Source: Bacilli bacterium
GTDB lineage: Bacteria > Bacillota_I > Bacilli_A > RF39 > UBA660
Assembly: GCA_028693965.1 (NCBI GenBank)
Contig: JAQUUG010000003.1
Coordinates: 1 to 36,242, forward strand
Length of the DNA stretch: 36,242 nucleotides
Direction of reading: 5' to 3'
Part shown: positions 1 through 8,512 of the stretch, in pieces
Numbering within the stretch: the stretch's first letter is position 1
Layout: every line of letters begins with the position of its first letter
Translations under genes and position numbers: made by a program
The notes under the pieces: generated by a model
The model's input: only the letters and a program-made list of their open reading frames with translations
The model's database searches: none
Told to the model about the DNA's origin: nothing

Positions 1-62
1 CTTTAAACAATTAGTAATATTGTATCATTTTATAAATGATATGTAAATTGTTAGTTTTAAAA

Positions 63-84
63 AAGAAACCTAAGTAGGCTTCTT
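63..84 (-). terminator. Intrinsic terminator downstream of the pilin-like gene
   Basis: On the minus strand AAGAAGCCTA..TAGGTTTCTT hairpin (one G-U pair) followed by a T run (59-64 on the complement). Confidence 0.65.
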
Positions 85-112
85 AATAGTATATGTAATT
101 AATAAAATTATT

Positions 113-2488
113 TTAATTAGTATTAGGCGTTAATGATATATCAAAATTAAGATATTCTTTTACTATAATACTAGCTTGCGATAAAGGATAACTGCCTCCT
201 GACGTAAAGATTAATCCTTCAAATAGTTGATCATTAGGTTTTATCAATATTGTAGCCATAGGATAATTACCTATACCACTACTTTCTCCACTCAATATAT
301 TATAAGTATTAGGAAAAAAATAATCTCCCGAAGCAATATAACCTATTAAAACTAACGGCTCAATATATCCTAAGTTTACTGCTTCTTCTACTGTTGTTGC
401 TTCTTTTCCAACAAACTTTATTTTGAAATTTTCCACCATTGGTGACAATGTTTGATTTGTGCTACCAAATCTTAACGTTATATTTAACCAATCACTATTA
501 TTATTTGGTGTTGCATTTATATTATTATTAACATTTACAACGTCATTATATATTGTTTTAATTTCAGCTGAATCAAATGGTTGTAAACAAGGAACATAAT
601 TGTAATTACTATTAGGATCTATTTGTGAACTTGAACTACACCAACTTTCTAAATCTGTAGTAGCATCATTAGTAGTATAAAGTTTTAATGTATCTTTACC
701 TTCAACAGTCGGAATAGATGTCCCATAATTTACAACTAATTCTTTTTGGCTGCTCATTAATAATGTTTCTAATTTAAAACTATTTACAATATTTAAATCA
801 CTATCTATCGTACTCATTATAGCATCACTATTTCCTAAATTAAAAGTTTCCATATCATCATCTAAAGAAAAACTACTTCCAGCTACTATTAAATTGTCAT
901 CTATCCAGCTTCCACTGTATAAATAATCACTTGTTGATCCACCATAGGTCTTTTTAGATATAACATTACCATCCAAATCCATTTTGACAATAAATCCATC
1001 ATAATATTCATTATTTGCTTTTGTTATATTTTCTAAATCTCCATCTATTGAATTACTATAACCAATTAGATATAAACTGTTATTATATATTTCTATAGTC
1101 CTAAATTCATCATTATTTGTGCCACCTATTACTTTTTTCCAGACAATAGGTAATACACCATTTTCATCAGCTATATTGCTGTATTTAACGACTATAGCAT
1201 CATCACCACCTTTATCAAGATTCATCATATCCATATCTATTGAATTAGAGTATCCTACAGCAATATAGCCATCATCTACTTCTATTACATCAGAGAATTT
1301 GTCAGTGCCACTTGTTCCCCCAAAGATTCCTTTTGAAATTATTTCACCAGTCCCACTATTAATTATAAATATAGTTGCATCACTATTTCCTTTGACGCCT
1401 ATCTTTATATTGTCCATTTCCAAATTAGTGGCTTGACTAAGCCCAGCTGTAACAATGTTTCCGTCTTTATTTATTATTCCCGAATAACTAGCGGATGTAT
1501 AATCACTACCACCATACGTTTTTTTCCACATTTCATTAAAATTATCATTTAATTTAATTATATATTGTAATTGATATCCACTAGATAATACATATCTACC
1601 ATCACCAATTATGTAATAATTACCATTTTGATATAGTATTTTTCTAGCATATGAACCTGCTGATGATTTTATTGAATTTGTTAATATCTTTTTATCAATT
1701 AAGGTTCCACTATAGTTATATTTTACTAAGATACTATTACCATATATGGTAGCTTCATTATCTCCCATATCTGCCATATCTTCATCTTGAGAATGACTTG
1801 AACCAACAACAACGTAGCCGCTTCCTTCATCTACAACACTATAAAAATAATCGTTACTTGTTCCACCAAAATTATGACTCCATTCTTCTAAACCATTACT
1901 ATCATATTTGACAATTATCGCGTCATAATTTAAAGTATCCCCGTATCTCATGTTGTCACTAAACGTGCTAGAGTTACTCCTTCCTACTGCTAAATATCCG
2001 CCATCACTAGTTTCAATTACATCTTGAAATTCATCTAGATAGTTTCCTCCATAGTTAACATAACTAGAATCAACAAGTAGGTTTTCACCATTACCACAAT
2101 CTAAATAAACGGTATAATCATAGTCTTTTTCAGTTTTTTCAACTTTAACATATCCAACGCATGATTCACCTGAGGTATTTTTTAGACTTTTAATATACCC
2201 GTCTTCTAGTTCACTTAGCTGAATATAAGCTTTTTCTCCTACTTCTAAAGTAAAGTCTTCTATATTACTTACCACATATAATTCAGAAGCTTTTATTATT
2301 GATTTTTTAGTTGCTTCTAAACTTCCCTCTTTAGCTTCGTTTATAACACTTAATATTTGTGGTGTTAAAATAAGGGCAATAACAGCTAGTATTACTATTA
2401 CAGCTAATAATTCTATTAGAGTGAATGCTTTACTTTTTAAACCTCTTACTCCTCTTTTGGTTAATTTTTGGTTAAATATGTTTTTCAC
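113..2488 (-). CDS. Type IV pilin-like N-terminal helix fused to a large repeat (predicted 7-blade beta-propeller) domain
   Basis: N-terminus contains KSKAFTLIELLAVIVILAVIALILTPQIL (class III prepilin motif). About seven repeats of the type 'GGTxxDxFxxVxExxDGYxxVGxSxSxDxDM...DAIIVKYD'. Probable GTG start at 2488 with GGAAGG upstream; the ORF-track ATG at 2551 has no RBS. Confidence 0.8.
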   Translation of the reverse strand: MKNIFNQKLTKRGVRGLKSKAFTLIELLAVIVILAVIALILTPQILSVINEAKEGSLEATKKSIIKASELYVVSNIEDFTLEVGEKAYIQLSELEDGYIKSLKNTSGESCVGYVKVEKTEKDYDYTVYLDCGNGENLLVDSSYVNYGGNYLDEFQDVIETSDGGYLAVGRSNSSTFSDNMRYGDTLNYDAIIVKYDSNGLEEWSHNFGGTSNDYFYSVVDEGSGYVVVGSSHSQDEDMADMGDNEATIYGNSILVKYNYSGTLIDKKILTNSIKSSAGSYARKILYQNGNYYIIGDGRYVLSSGYQLQYIIKLNDNFNEMWKKTYGGSDYTSASYSGIINKDGNIVTAGLSQATNLEMDNIKIGVKGNSDATIFIINSGTGEIISKGIFGGTSGTDKFSDVIEVDDGYIAVGYSNSIDMDMMNLDKGGDDAIVVKYSNIADENGVLPIVWKKVIGGTNNDEFRTIEIYNNSLYLIGYSNSIDGDLENITKANNEYYDGFIVKMDLDGNVISKKTYGGSTSDYLYSGSWIDDNLIVAGSSFSLDDDMETFNLGNSDAIMSTIDSDLNIVNSFKLETLLMSSQKELVVNYGTSIPTVEGKDTLKLYTTNDATTDLESWCSSSSQIDPNSNYNYVPCLQPFDSAEIKTIYNDVVNVNNNINATPNNNSDWLNITLRFGSTNQTLSPMVENFKIKFVGKEATTVEEAVNLGYIEPLVLIGYIASGDYFFPNTYNILSGESSGIGNYPMATILIKPNDQLFEGLIFTSGGSYPLSQASIIVKEYLNFDISLTPNTN

Positions 2489-2559
2489 AACAAATACCTT
2501 CCTTCTAATTATTACACTTCGATTATACAAAAAAACAGCATTGTTTGTCAATACTATTT

Positions 2560-3471
2560 TTATTTATTAAATATCTCTCTTTGAACACTAAATGCTGCTT
2601 TAGCCCCTTCACTAGTAGCTGTTACCACTTGATATAAATCTTTGCTTATAATATCACCACAAGCATAAATACCATCAATATTTGTTTTCATTTCTTTATC
2701 GACTATAATATTATTTTTTTCATCTAGATCAATGCCAACATTTTTAACAAATTCAATATTTGGTTCATGACCTATGTTAATAAAAACCCCCGAAATATTT
2801 AGTTTTTTAATAGCATTGCCGTTAATAATAATGCTATCTAATTTACCATCTTTTTCATTTAGTGTATCAACAACACTATTATATAATAATTCGATATTAT
2901 TAGTAACTTTTATCTTATCTTGTAATATTTGATCACCACGTAATTCATTACGTCTATGAATAATGTAGACTTTATTACAAATGTTAGACAAATACAAAGC
3001 TTCCTCTAAAGCACTATTACCACCACCAACGACAGCTACATCTTTATCTTTATATAAAGAGCCATCACATGTCGCACACCAACTAATTCCACGACCTACT
3101 AATTGTCTTTCATTCTCTAAACCTAATTCTCTTGCTTTTCTTCCAGTTGCAATAATAATAGTTTTTGTTTCTATTTCTTCCATATCGGTTTTAATTATTT
3201 TTTTATTACCATCTATTTTAATTTCTAATACATTACCATAGTGATAATCAACGCCTAAATTACTAATTTGATTAAACATATTAAGAGCCAAATCAACTCC
3301 AGCAATTGTTTCTATTCCTGGATAGTTTTCTATCTTACTAGTCATATTAATTTGACCACCAGGAGCATGTTTTTCAATTAAAGTAAAATTGACATTAGCT
3401 CTTTTTAAATACAAAGCAGCTGTCATACCAGCTACTCCGGAACCAATAATAACGCAATCAAAACATAACAT
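2560..3471 (-). CDS. trxB: Thioredoxin-disulfide reductase
   Basis: FAD motif GSGVAGMTAALYLKRA, redox WCATCDG, NADPH motif GGGNSALEEALYL, C-terminal GIYACGDI. Confidence 0.93.
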   Translation of the reverse strand: MLCFDCVIIGSGVAGMTAALYLKRANVNFTLIEKHAPGGQINMTSKIENYPGIETIAGVDLALNMFNQISNLGVDYHYGNVLEIKIDGNKKIIKTDMEEIETKTIIIATGRKARELGLENERQLVGRGISWCATCDGSLYKDKDVAVVGGGNSALEEALYLSNICNKVYIIHRRNELRGDQILQDKIKVTNNIELLYNSVVDTLNEKDGKLDSIIINGNAIKKLNISGVFINIGHEPNIEFVKNVGIDLDEKNNIIVDKEMKTNIDGIYACGDIISKDLYQVVTATSEGAKAAFSVQREIFNK

Positions 3472-4273
3472 CTTTTAAATTCTCCTTTTCATTATATCTG
3501 TTTTCAAGCTTAGATCCACGTCCTAAAAAAATAAACATAATAATACCAATAACAATTAATAAAAAGGATACTAACTGTGCTACCCTGATATTATTAAACA
3601 TTAAACTATCTAAACGCATACCCTCTATAAAGAAGCGACCAATACTGTAATAAATCATATATATGGCTGTTATTTGACCATTTTTAATATATTTATATCT
3701 TCTTACAAAAAGTAACACAATAAAGCCAATAACACACCAAATTGATTCATATAAGAAAGTGGGAGTATAATAAACACCATTTATATACATTCTTTCAATG
3801 ATAAAATTTGGTATATGTAAACTTTGTAAATGACTTAATGTAGTTGCAGATCCATAAGCCTCTTGATTAAAAAAATTGCCCCATCTACCTATTGCCTGAG
3901 CAATGATTAATCCTACTACTAGTATATCCAAAAGTTTTAGAGTGTTAACCTTATACTTTTTAGTATAAATAATAATGAAAATTAAGCCTGCAATAATCCC
4001 ACCATGAATAGCTATTCCACCTTCCCATATTTTAAAGATATCAATTATATTATTTTTGTAATATGCAAAATCAAAAATAATATAATAAATTCGAGCTCCT
4101 ATAAAGGAAATAGGAATTAAAAAAAAAGCTAAATTAATCATAAATTCTTCTGATATTTTAAATTTTTCAGCTTCTTTTATAGCTAAAGTTCCACCAATTA
4201 ACATACCAAGAAGAATCATTATAGAATACCAATATATTGTAATAGGTCCTATTTCAATTAACACAGCATCCAT
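3458..4273 (-). CDS. lgt: Prolipoprotein diacylglyceryl transferase
   Basis: Multi-TM protein with the Lgt signature 'GRWGNFFNQEAYG' and 'HGGIIAGLI'. Confidence 0.95.
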   Translation of the reverse strand: MDAVLIEIGPITIYWYSIMILLGMLIGGTLAIKEAEKFKISEEFMINLAFFLIPISFIGARIYYIIFDFAYYKNNIIDIFKIWEGGIAIHGGIIAGLIFIIIYTKKYKVNTLKLLDILVVGLIIAQAIGRWGNFFNQEAYGSATTLSHLQSLHIPNFIIERMYINGVYYTPTFLYESIWCVIGFIVLLFVRRYKYIKNGQITAIYMIYYSIGRFFIEGMRLDSLMFNNIRVAQLVSFLLIVIGIIMFIFLGRGSKLENRYNEKENLKDVMF

Positions 4274-4713
4274 TAATCATTCTTCCTTTCTAAAAATGGT
4301 TCTATAATAATATTGTCCATTAATATATTCATAAGAGATATTAAAACAGCTACTAAAAAACTCATAAATAAACCTTTAATAATAAAATGACTTCCTAATA
4401 AATAATCAACAATATTTAAAATAAATACATTAATAAAAGGATAAAACAAACCTAATGTAAGACCTGTAATAGGTAAAGTTAACCAAATAATAATAGGCTT
4501 AATTGTCTTATTAAGTATATATATTATAATTGCTGCGATTAAACCATATAAACCAAAATAACTGTCATCTATATAAATTGTTTTTTTAAAAATAACTGAT
4601 ACCGTTATTAAAACTAAAGCATACCCAATCATATAAATTAACCAATCAACAAAATTATTAATTTTTTTGTTGTTATCTTCTTGTACGATTATAACTTTTT
4701 TCATGTTAATCAT
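4273..4713 (-). CDS. YvlD/phage-holin-4 family membrane protein
   Basis: Four hydrophobic segments; 'LNKTIKPIIIWLTLPITGLTLGLFYPFIN' resembles YvlD family; adjacent to lgt as in Bacillus. Confidence 0.7.
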   Translation of the reverse strand: MINMKKVIIVQEDNNKKINNFVDWLIYMIGYALVLITVSVIFKKTIYIDDSYFGLYGLIAAIIIYILNKTIKPIIIWLTLPITGLTLGLFYPFINVFILNIVDYLLGSHFIIKGLFMSFLVAVLISLMNILMDNIIIEPFLERKND

Positions 4714-4740
4714 CTCCTATAATATTATAGCACATCTTTA

Positions 4741-6687
4741 TTATTTTTTAAGTTCAAATAAAATATCTCTCAATTCCATAGCTCTTTCAAAATCTAAGTT
4801 TTTAGCCGCTTCTTTCATTTCTGCTTCTAATTTTATTATTATTGATTGTTTTTCTTTCTTATTTAAATTATTGCTAACTTTTTCTTCTATTTCTTTGTTA
4901 TTAGTAATTAAATCTCTTATTTCTTTAACAATTGTTTTAGGAATAATATTATTTTTTATATTATATTCTTCTTGAATTGTTCTTCTTCGGTTTGTTTCTT
5001 TAATAGCTTTATCCATAGCATCACTTATATTATCTGCATACATAATAACATGGCCATCACTATTTCTAGCTGCTCTGCCAATTGTTTGAATTAAGCTACG
5101 TTCGCTTCTTAAGAAGCCTTGTTTATCAGCATCCATAATAATAATAGTGCTTACTTCGGGAATATCTATTCCTTCTCTTAGTAAATTAATTCCAACTACA
5201 ACATCATATTTACCAAGTCTCAAATCTCTAATTATTCTTAGTCTTTCTAGCGTCTTAATTTCATTATGAAGATAAGCAACTTTAATATCTATTTTTTTTA
5301 AATAGTTTGTTAATTCTTCTGCCATTCTAATTGTCAAAGTTGTTATTAATGTCCTATATCCTTTTTTTATTTGCGTATTTATAACATTAATCAAGTCATC
5401 TATTTGTCCTTTAGTCGGTTTTATTTCTATTGTTGGATCTAATAAACCCGTAGGTCTTATTATTTGCTCAATAATATAAGGATTGCTTTTTTCCATTTCA
5501 TAATCGCCAGGTGTTGCGGAAACATAAATAACATCATTTAGTTTTTTTTCAAATTCTTCAAATTTTAGAGGTCTATTATCTTTAGCGCTTGGCAATCTAA
5601 ATCCATAATCAACTAAAATACTTTTACGTGCTTGATCACCATTATACATAGCCTTAACTTGTGGCAATGTAACATGTGATTCATCAATAACTAATAAAAA
5701 ATCATCACCAAAAAAATCTATTAAAGTGGTTGGTGTTTCACCTTGATTTTTCAAAGCTAAATGTCTTGCATAATTTTCTACACCATGACAAAATCCTGTT
5801 TCAGTAAGCATTTCTATATCATAGTTAGTTCTCTCCATTAATCTTTGATATTCTAATAATTTATTTTCTTTTTTAAAATAAGCCAATTGTTCTTCTAATT
5901 CTTTTTTAATGTTTTTTATGGCCATTTTTAATTTTTCATCGCTAGTTACAAAATGACTAGCAGGAAAAATTGTAATACTTTTCTTTTCAAGAATAGCTAA
6001 ACCTGTCAAAGTATCAAATTCAATTATTTTTTCGATTTCGTCTCCAAAAAAAGTTATTCTAATTCCTTTCCCGTGCTGACTAATTGGGATTAATTCTAAA
6101 ATGTCTCCCTTGGCTCTAAAAGTACCTCTTTTTAAATCTAAATTGTTTCTTTCATATAACATTTCTATTAGTTTTTCTATGATAACATTGCGATCTATAT
6201 TGTCATATTGATTTAACGTTAAGGTTTTGTTTTTATATTCTTCTATTTCACCAATTCCATATATACACGATACTGAAGCAATAACAATAACATCATCATT
6301 ATTTAATAAAGCAGAAGTAGCAGAATGACGAAGTTCATCTATTTCATCATTGATAGATGAATCTTTTTCTATATAAGTATCCGTTTTAGCTACATAAGCT
6401 TCTGGCTGATAATAATCATAGTAAGAAACAAAATATTCAACATGATTGTTGGGAAATATTTCTTTTAATTCACCATATAATTGTCCTGCTAAAGTTTTAT
6501 TGTGAGAAAGAACTAACGTTTTCTTTTGTGTTTTTTCAATAACGTTAGCAATTGTAAAAGTCTTTCCTGTTCCTGTTGCCCCTAGTAATACTTGATGATG
6601 ATGGTTTTGATTTATACCATCTACTAATTGTTTTATGGCCTTTGGTTGATCACCACTCGGTTGATATTTTGATACAATTTTAAACAT
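4741..6687 (-). CDS. uvrB: UvrABC system protein B
   Basis: Walker [25 protein letters not shown] beta-hairpin, [17 protein letters not shown]-terminal UVR motif. Confidence 0.97.
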   Translation of the reverse strand: MFKIVSKYQPSGDQPKAIKQLVDGINQNHHHQVLLGATGTGKTFTIANVIEKTQKKTLVLSHNKTLAGQLYGELKEIFPNNHVEYFVSYYDYYQPEAYVAKTDTYIEKDSSINDEIDELRHSATSALLNNDDVIVIASVSCIYGIGEIEEYKNKTLTLNQYDNIDRNVIIEKLIEMLYERNNLDLKRGTFRAKGDILELIPISQHGKGIRITFFGDEIEKIIEFDTLTGLAILEKKSITIFPASHFVTSDEKLKMAIKNIKKELEEQLAYFKKENKLLEYQRLMERTNYDIEMLTETGFCHGVENYARHLALKNQGETPTTLIDFFGDDFLLVIDESHVTLPQVKAMYNGDQARKSILVDYGFRLPSAKDNRPLKFEEFEKKLNDVIYVSATPGDYEMEKSNPYIIEQIIRPTGLLDPTIEIKPTKGQIDDLINVINTQIKKGYRTLITTLTIRMAEELTNYLKKIDIKVAYLHNEIKTLERLRIIRDLRLGKYDVVVGINLLREGIDIPEVSTIIIMDADKQGFLRSERSLIQTIGRAARNSDGHVIMYADNISDAMDKAIKETNRRRTIQEEYNIKNNIIPKTIVKEIRDLITNNKEIEEKVSNNLNKKEKQSIIIKLEAEMKEAAKNLDFERAMELRDILFELKK

Positions 6688-6742
6688 TTTTACCTCCTAT
6701 TTGTTTAATTACATTATATAATAATTATAATAAATCTAAGTT

Positions 6743-6853
6743 AAAAAAAAGGGGAATATTATTATCCGCTCTAATTAATATATAATAATTAATTAAGGCA
6801 CACAATTTAATTATAAATAATAGAAGAAAGGTTTAAATCGTATGCCTTAACAA
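6743..6853 (-). ncRNA. Candidate small structured RNA between noc and uvrB
   Basis: 18-bp stem 6833-6850 / 6793-6810 with both non-Watson-Crick positions being G-U only on the minus strand; TATAAT-like element just upstream on the minus strand and an 8-T run at 6743-6750 downstream. Confidence 0.45.
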
Positions 6854-6903
6854 TATTATATATCAATTTAAAAAATTATGAAATAAAAAAGATAATTTTA
6901 TTA

Positions 6904-6932
6904 AAAATAAGTAAGATTTACTTACTTATTTT
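6904..6932 (-). terminator. Terminator-like hairpin overlapping the noc stop codon
   Basis: AAAATAAGTAAG / CTTACTTATTTT 12-bp perfect stem with the stop codon (6918-6920) in the loop. Confidence 0.6.
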
Positions 6933-8366
6933 AAATGTAACTTGATAATTATTTTCAAAATCTATTTCTTCTACATCAATAATATAACCTAAATTTTCTA
7001 ATTCTTTAGAGGCTTTTCTAATTATATTAATAGCGTTCTTTAAGCTTTTAGTATCTTCCGCTATTTCTGGTACTTCTTCTGTTTTTGGCTCTTCATCAAA
7101 GTAATTTGCTGATGTAGATTTTTCAATAATATTTTGTGGTTCTTTTAAATCTAAGTCCTCAAAATCAGATACAAATGGGACTTCTACATTCTTATTTTTT
7201 GATTTTTCTTCTGTCTCTTTTTCTACTTCATCACTAGTATTTAGATCATCAAAATCTTCAATTTCTAGTATTTCATCTTCACTACCATCTTCATCACTAT
7301 CTTCATTTTCTGATTCTTCAATTGGTTTAAAATAACTATTAAAATCAAAATTAATATTAGGATTAACATCTACATTATTGCTTAAAGGTGTTTCTTCTTT
7401 TTCAATTTCTTGATTTGCTTCTTTTATATCTTTATTTTCCATATCATCATCAATATTACCAAAAGTAAAAAAACGATTTGTTGGAATTGGTGTTTCTTCT
7501 TTTTCTTCCACTACTTCTTCTTTTTTCATTGTCTCATCTGGTTTTAAAATATCCGTCATATCAGCAAGGGGTTTTGGAGTATAAATATCTGTTGCATCGT
7601 TTTCGATTTTATCTATATCCATAAATCCAGGATTTAATGAATTAATTTCTTCGTTATTTTCTGTCTCTTTTTCAATTTCTTTTGGCTCATCTATCACCTC
7701 TTCAACAATAGGTGTTGTTGGAATATTAAAATCATTATTTTCATTATTCATTTTTTCATTTCCTTTACTTAGCTTTTCTTTAATTAATTTATCAGTTTGT
7801 CTAACCGTTAATCTTTCATCTATAATTTGTTTCAAAACCGCTAATTGAGCATCTCTATTATTTAGTTTTAACAAAGAGCGGGCATGCCTTTCAGAAATTT
7901 TTTCATCTAATAAAGCTTCTTGAACTTCTATTTCTAAATTAAGTAATCGTAGTTTATTTGCTACAGTTGATTGATTTTTATCCAATTTTTCAGCTAATTC
8001 ATTTTGTGTTAAATAGCTCATTTCTAATATTTTCTTATATGAAATTGCTTCTTCAATTGGTGTAAGATTTTCCCTTTGAACATTTTCTATTAAAGCTACT
8101 TCTGCACTATCTTTATCGTTTAAATCCGAAATAATAGCAGGAATTGTTTGTTTTCCAGCTAAAACACTTGCTTTATAACGCCTTTCCCCAACTATTATTT
8201 CATATTTGTCTCCTATTGTTCTAACAATAATTGGTTGTAAAACACCATGTTCTTTAATAGAATCAGATAATTCCATTAATGCTTTTTCATCAAATTTAAT
8301 ACGCGGTTGAAAACGATTAGGTAAAACATCGTCAATAGCAATTTCTACTATTTTTCTTTCATTCAT
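6918..8366 (-). CDS. noc: ParB/Noc-family CTPase DNA-binding protein, Noc-type
   Basis: VGERRYKA and ENVQREN motifs of the ParB CTPase domain; HTH 'LTQNELAEKLDKNQSTVANKLRLL...ISERHARSL' resembling Noc rather than Spo0J; C-terminal 'AINIIRKASKELENLGYIIDVEEIDFENNYQVTFKISK' resembling the Noc dimerisation domain; ~235 aa acidic linker. Confidence 0.85.
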   Translation of the reverse strand: MNERKIVEIAIDDVLPNRFQPRIKFDEKALMELSDSIKEHGVLQPIIVRTIGDKYEIIVGERRYKASVLAGKQTIPAIISDLNDKDSAEVALIENVQRENLTPIEEAISYKKILEMSYLTQNELAEKLDKNQSTVANKLRLLNLEIEVQEALLDEKISERHARSLLKLNNRDAQLAVLKQIIDERLTVRQTDKLIKEKLSKGNEKMNNENNDFNIPTTPIVEEVIDEPKEIEKETENNEEINSLNPGFMDIDKIENDATDIYTPKPLADMTDILKPDETMKKEEVVEEKEETPIPTNRFFTFGNIDDDMENKDIKEANQEIEKEETPLSNNVDVNPNINFDFNSYFKPIEESENEDSDEDGSEDEILEIEDFDDLNTSDEVEKETEEKSKNKNVEVPFVSDFEDLDLKEPQNIIEKSTSANYFDEEPKTEEVPEIAEDTKSLKNAINIIRKASKELENLGYIIDVEEIDFENNYQVTFKISK

Positions 8367-8392
8367 AAAAATACCTCACTATTCTTTTATTA

Positions 8393-8421
8393 ATTGTACT
8401 ATATTTTGGGAAATAATTCAA
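8393..8421 (-). promoter_or_regulatory. Predicted sigma-A-type promoter of noc
   Basis: Minus strand TTGAAT (8416-8421), 17-nt spacer, TACAAT (8393-8398). Confidence 0.6.
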
Positions 8422-8446
8422 GCATTTTATCTAATATTTCCCAAAA
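8404..8446. repeat. Inverted repeat TTTTGGGAAATA-N19-TATTTCCCAAAA overlapping the noc promoter
   Basis: Perfect 12-bp arms at 8404-8415 and 8435-8446, 31 bp arm-to-arm. Confidence 0.8.
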
Positions 8447-8454
8447 ATTAAATA

Positions 8455-8483
8455 ATGACAAAAAGACTATTTTATAGTATAAT
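8455..8483 (+). promoter_or_regulatory. Predicted sigma-A-type promoter for the M23 peptidase gene
   Basis: ATGACA (8455-8460), 17-nt spacer, TATAAT (8478-8483), about 30 nt before the ATG at 8513. Confidence 0.65.
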
Positions 8484-8512
8484 TATTATTGTCAAAACGA
8501 AAGCGGTGTTAT

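Noticed and set aside
2981-3241. 86-aa plus-strand ORF inside trxB
   Set aside because: Antisense to a well-supported gene, no RBS or family signature; expected by chance in AT-rich antisense frames.
4667-4975. 102-aa plus-strand ORF overlapping uvrB and yvlD-like starts/ends
   Set aside because: Antisense shadow ORF with Leu/Ile/Ser-rich composition; no independent support.
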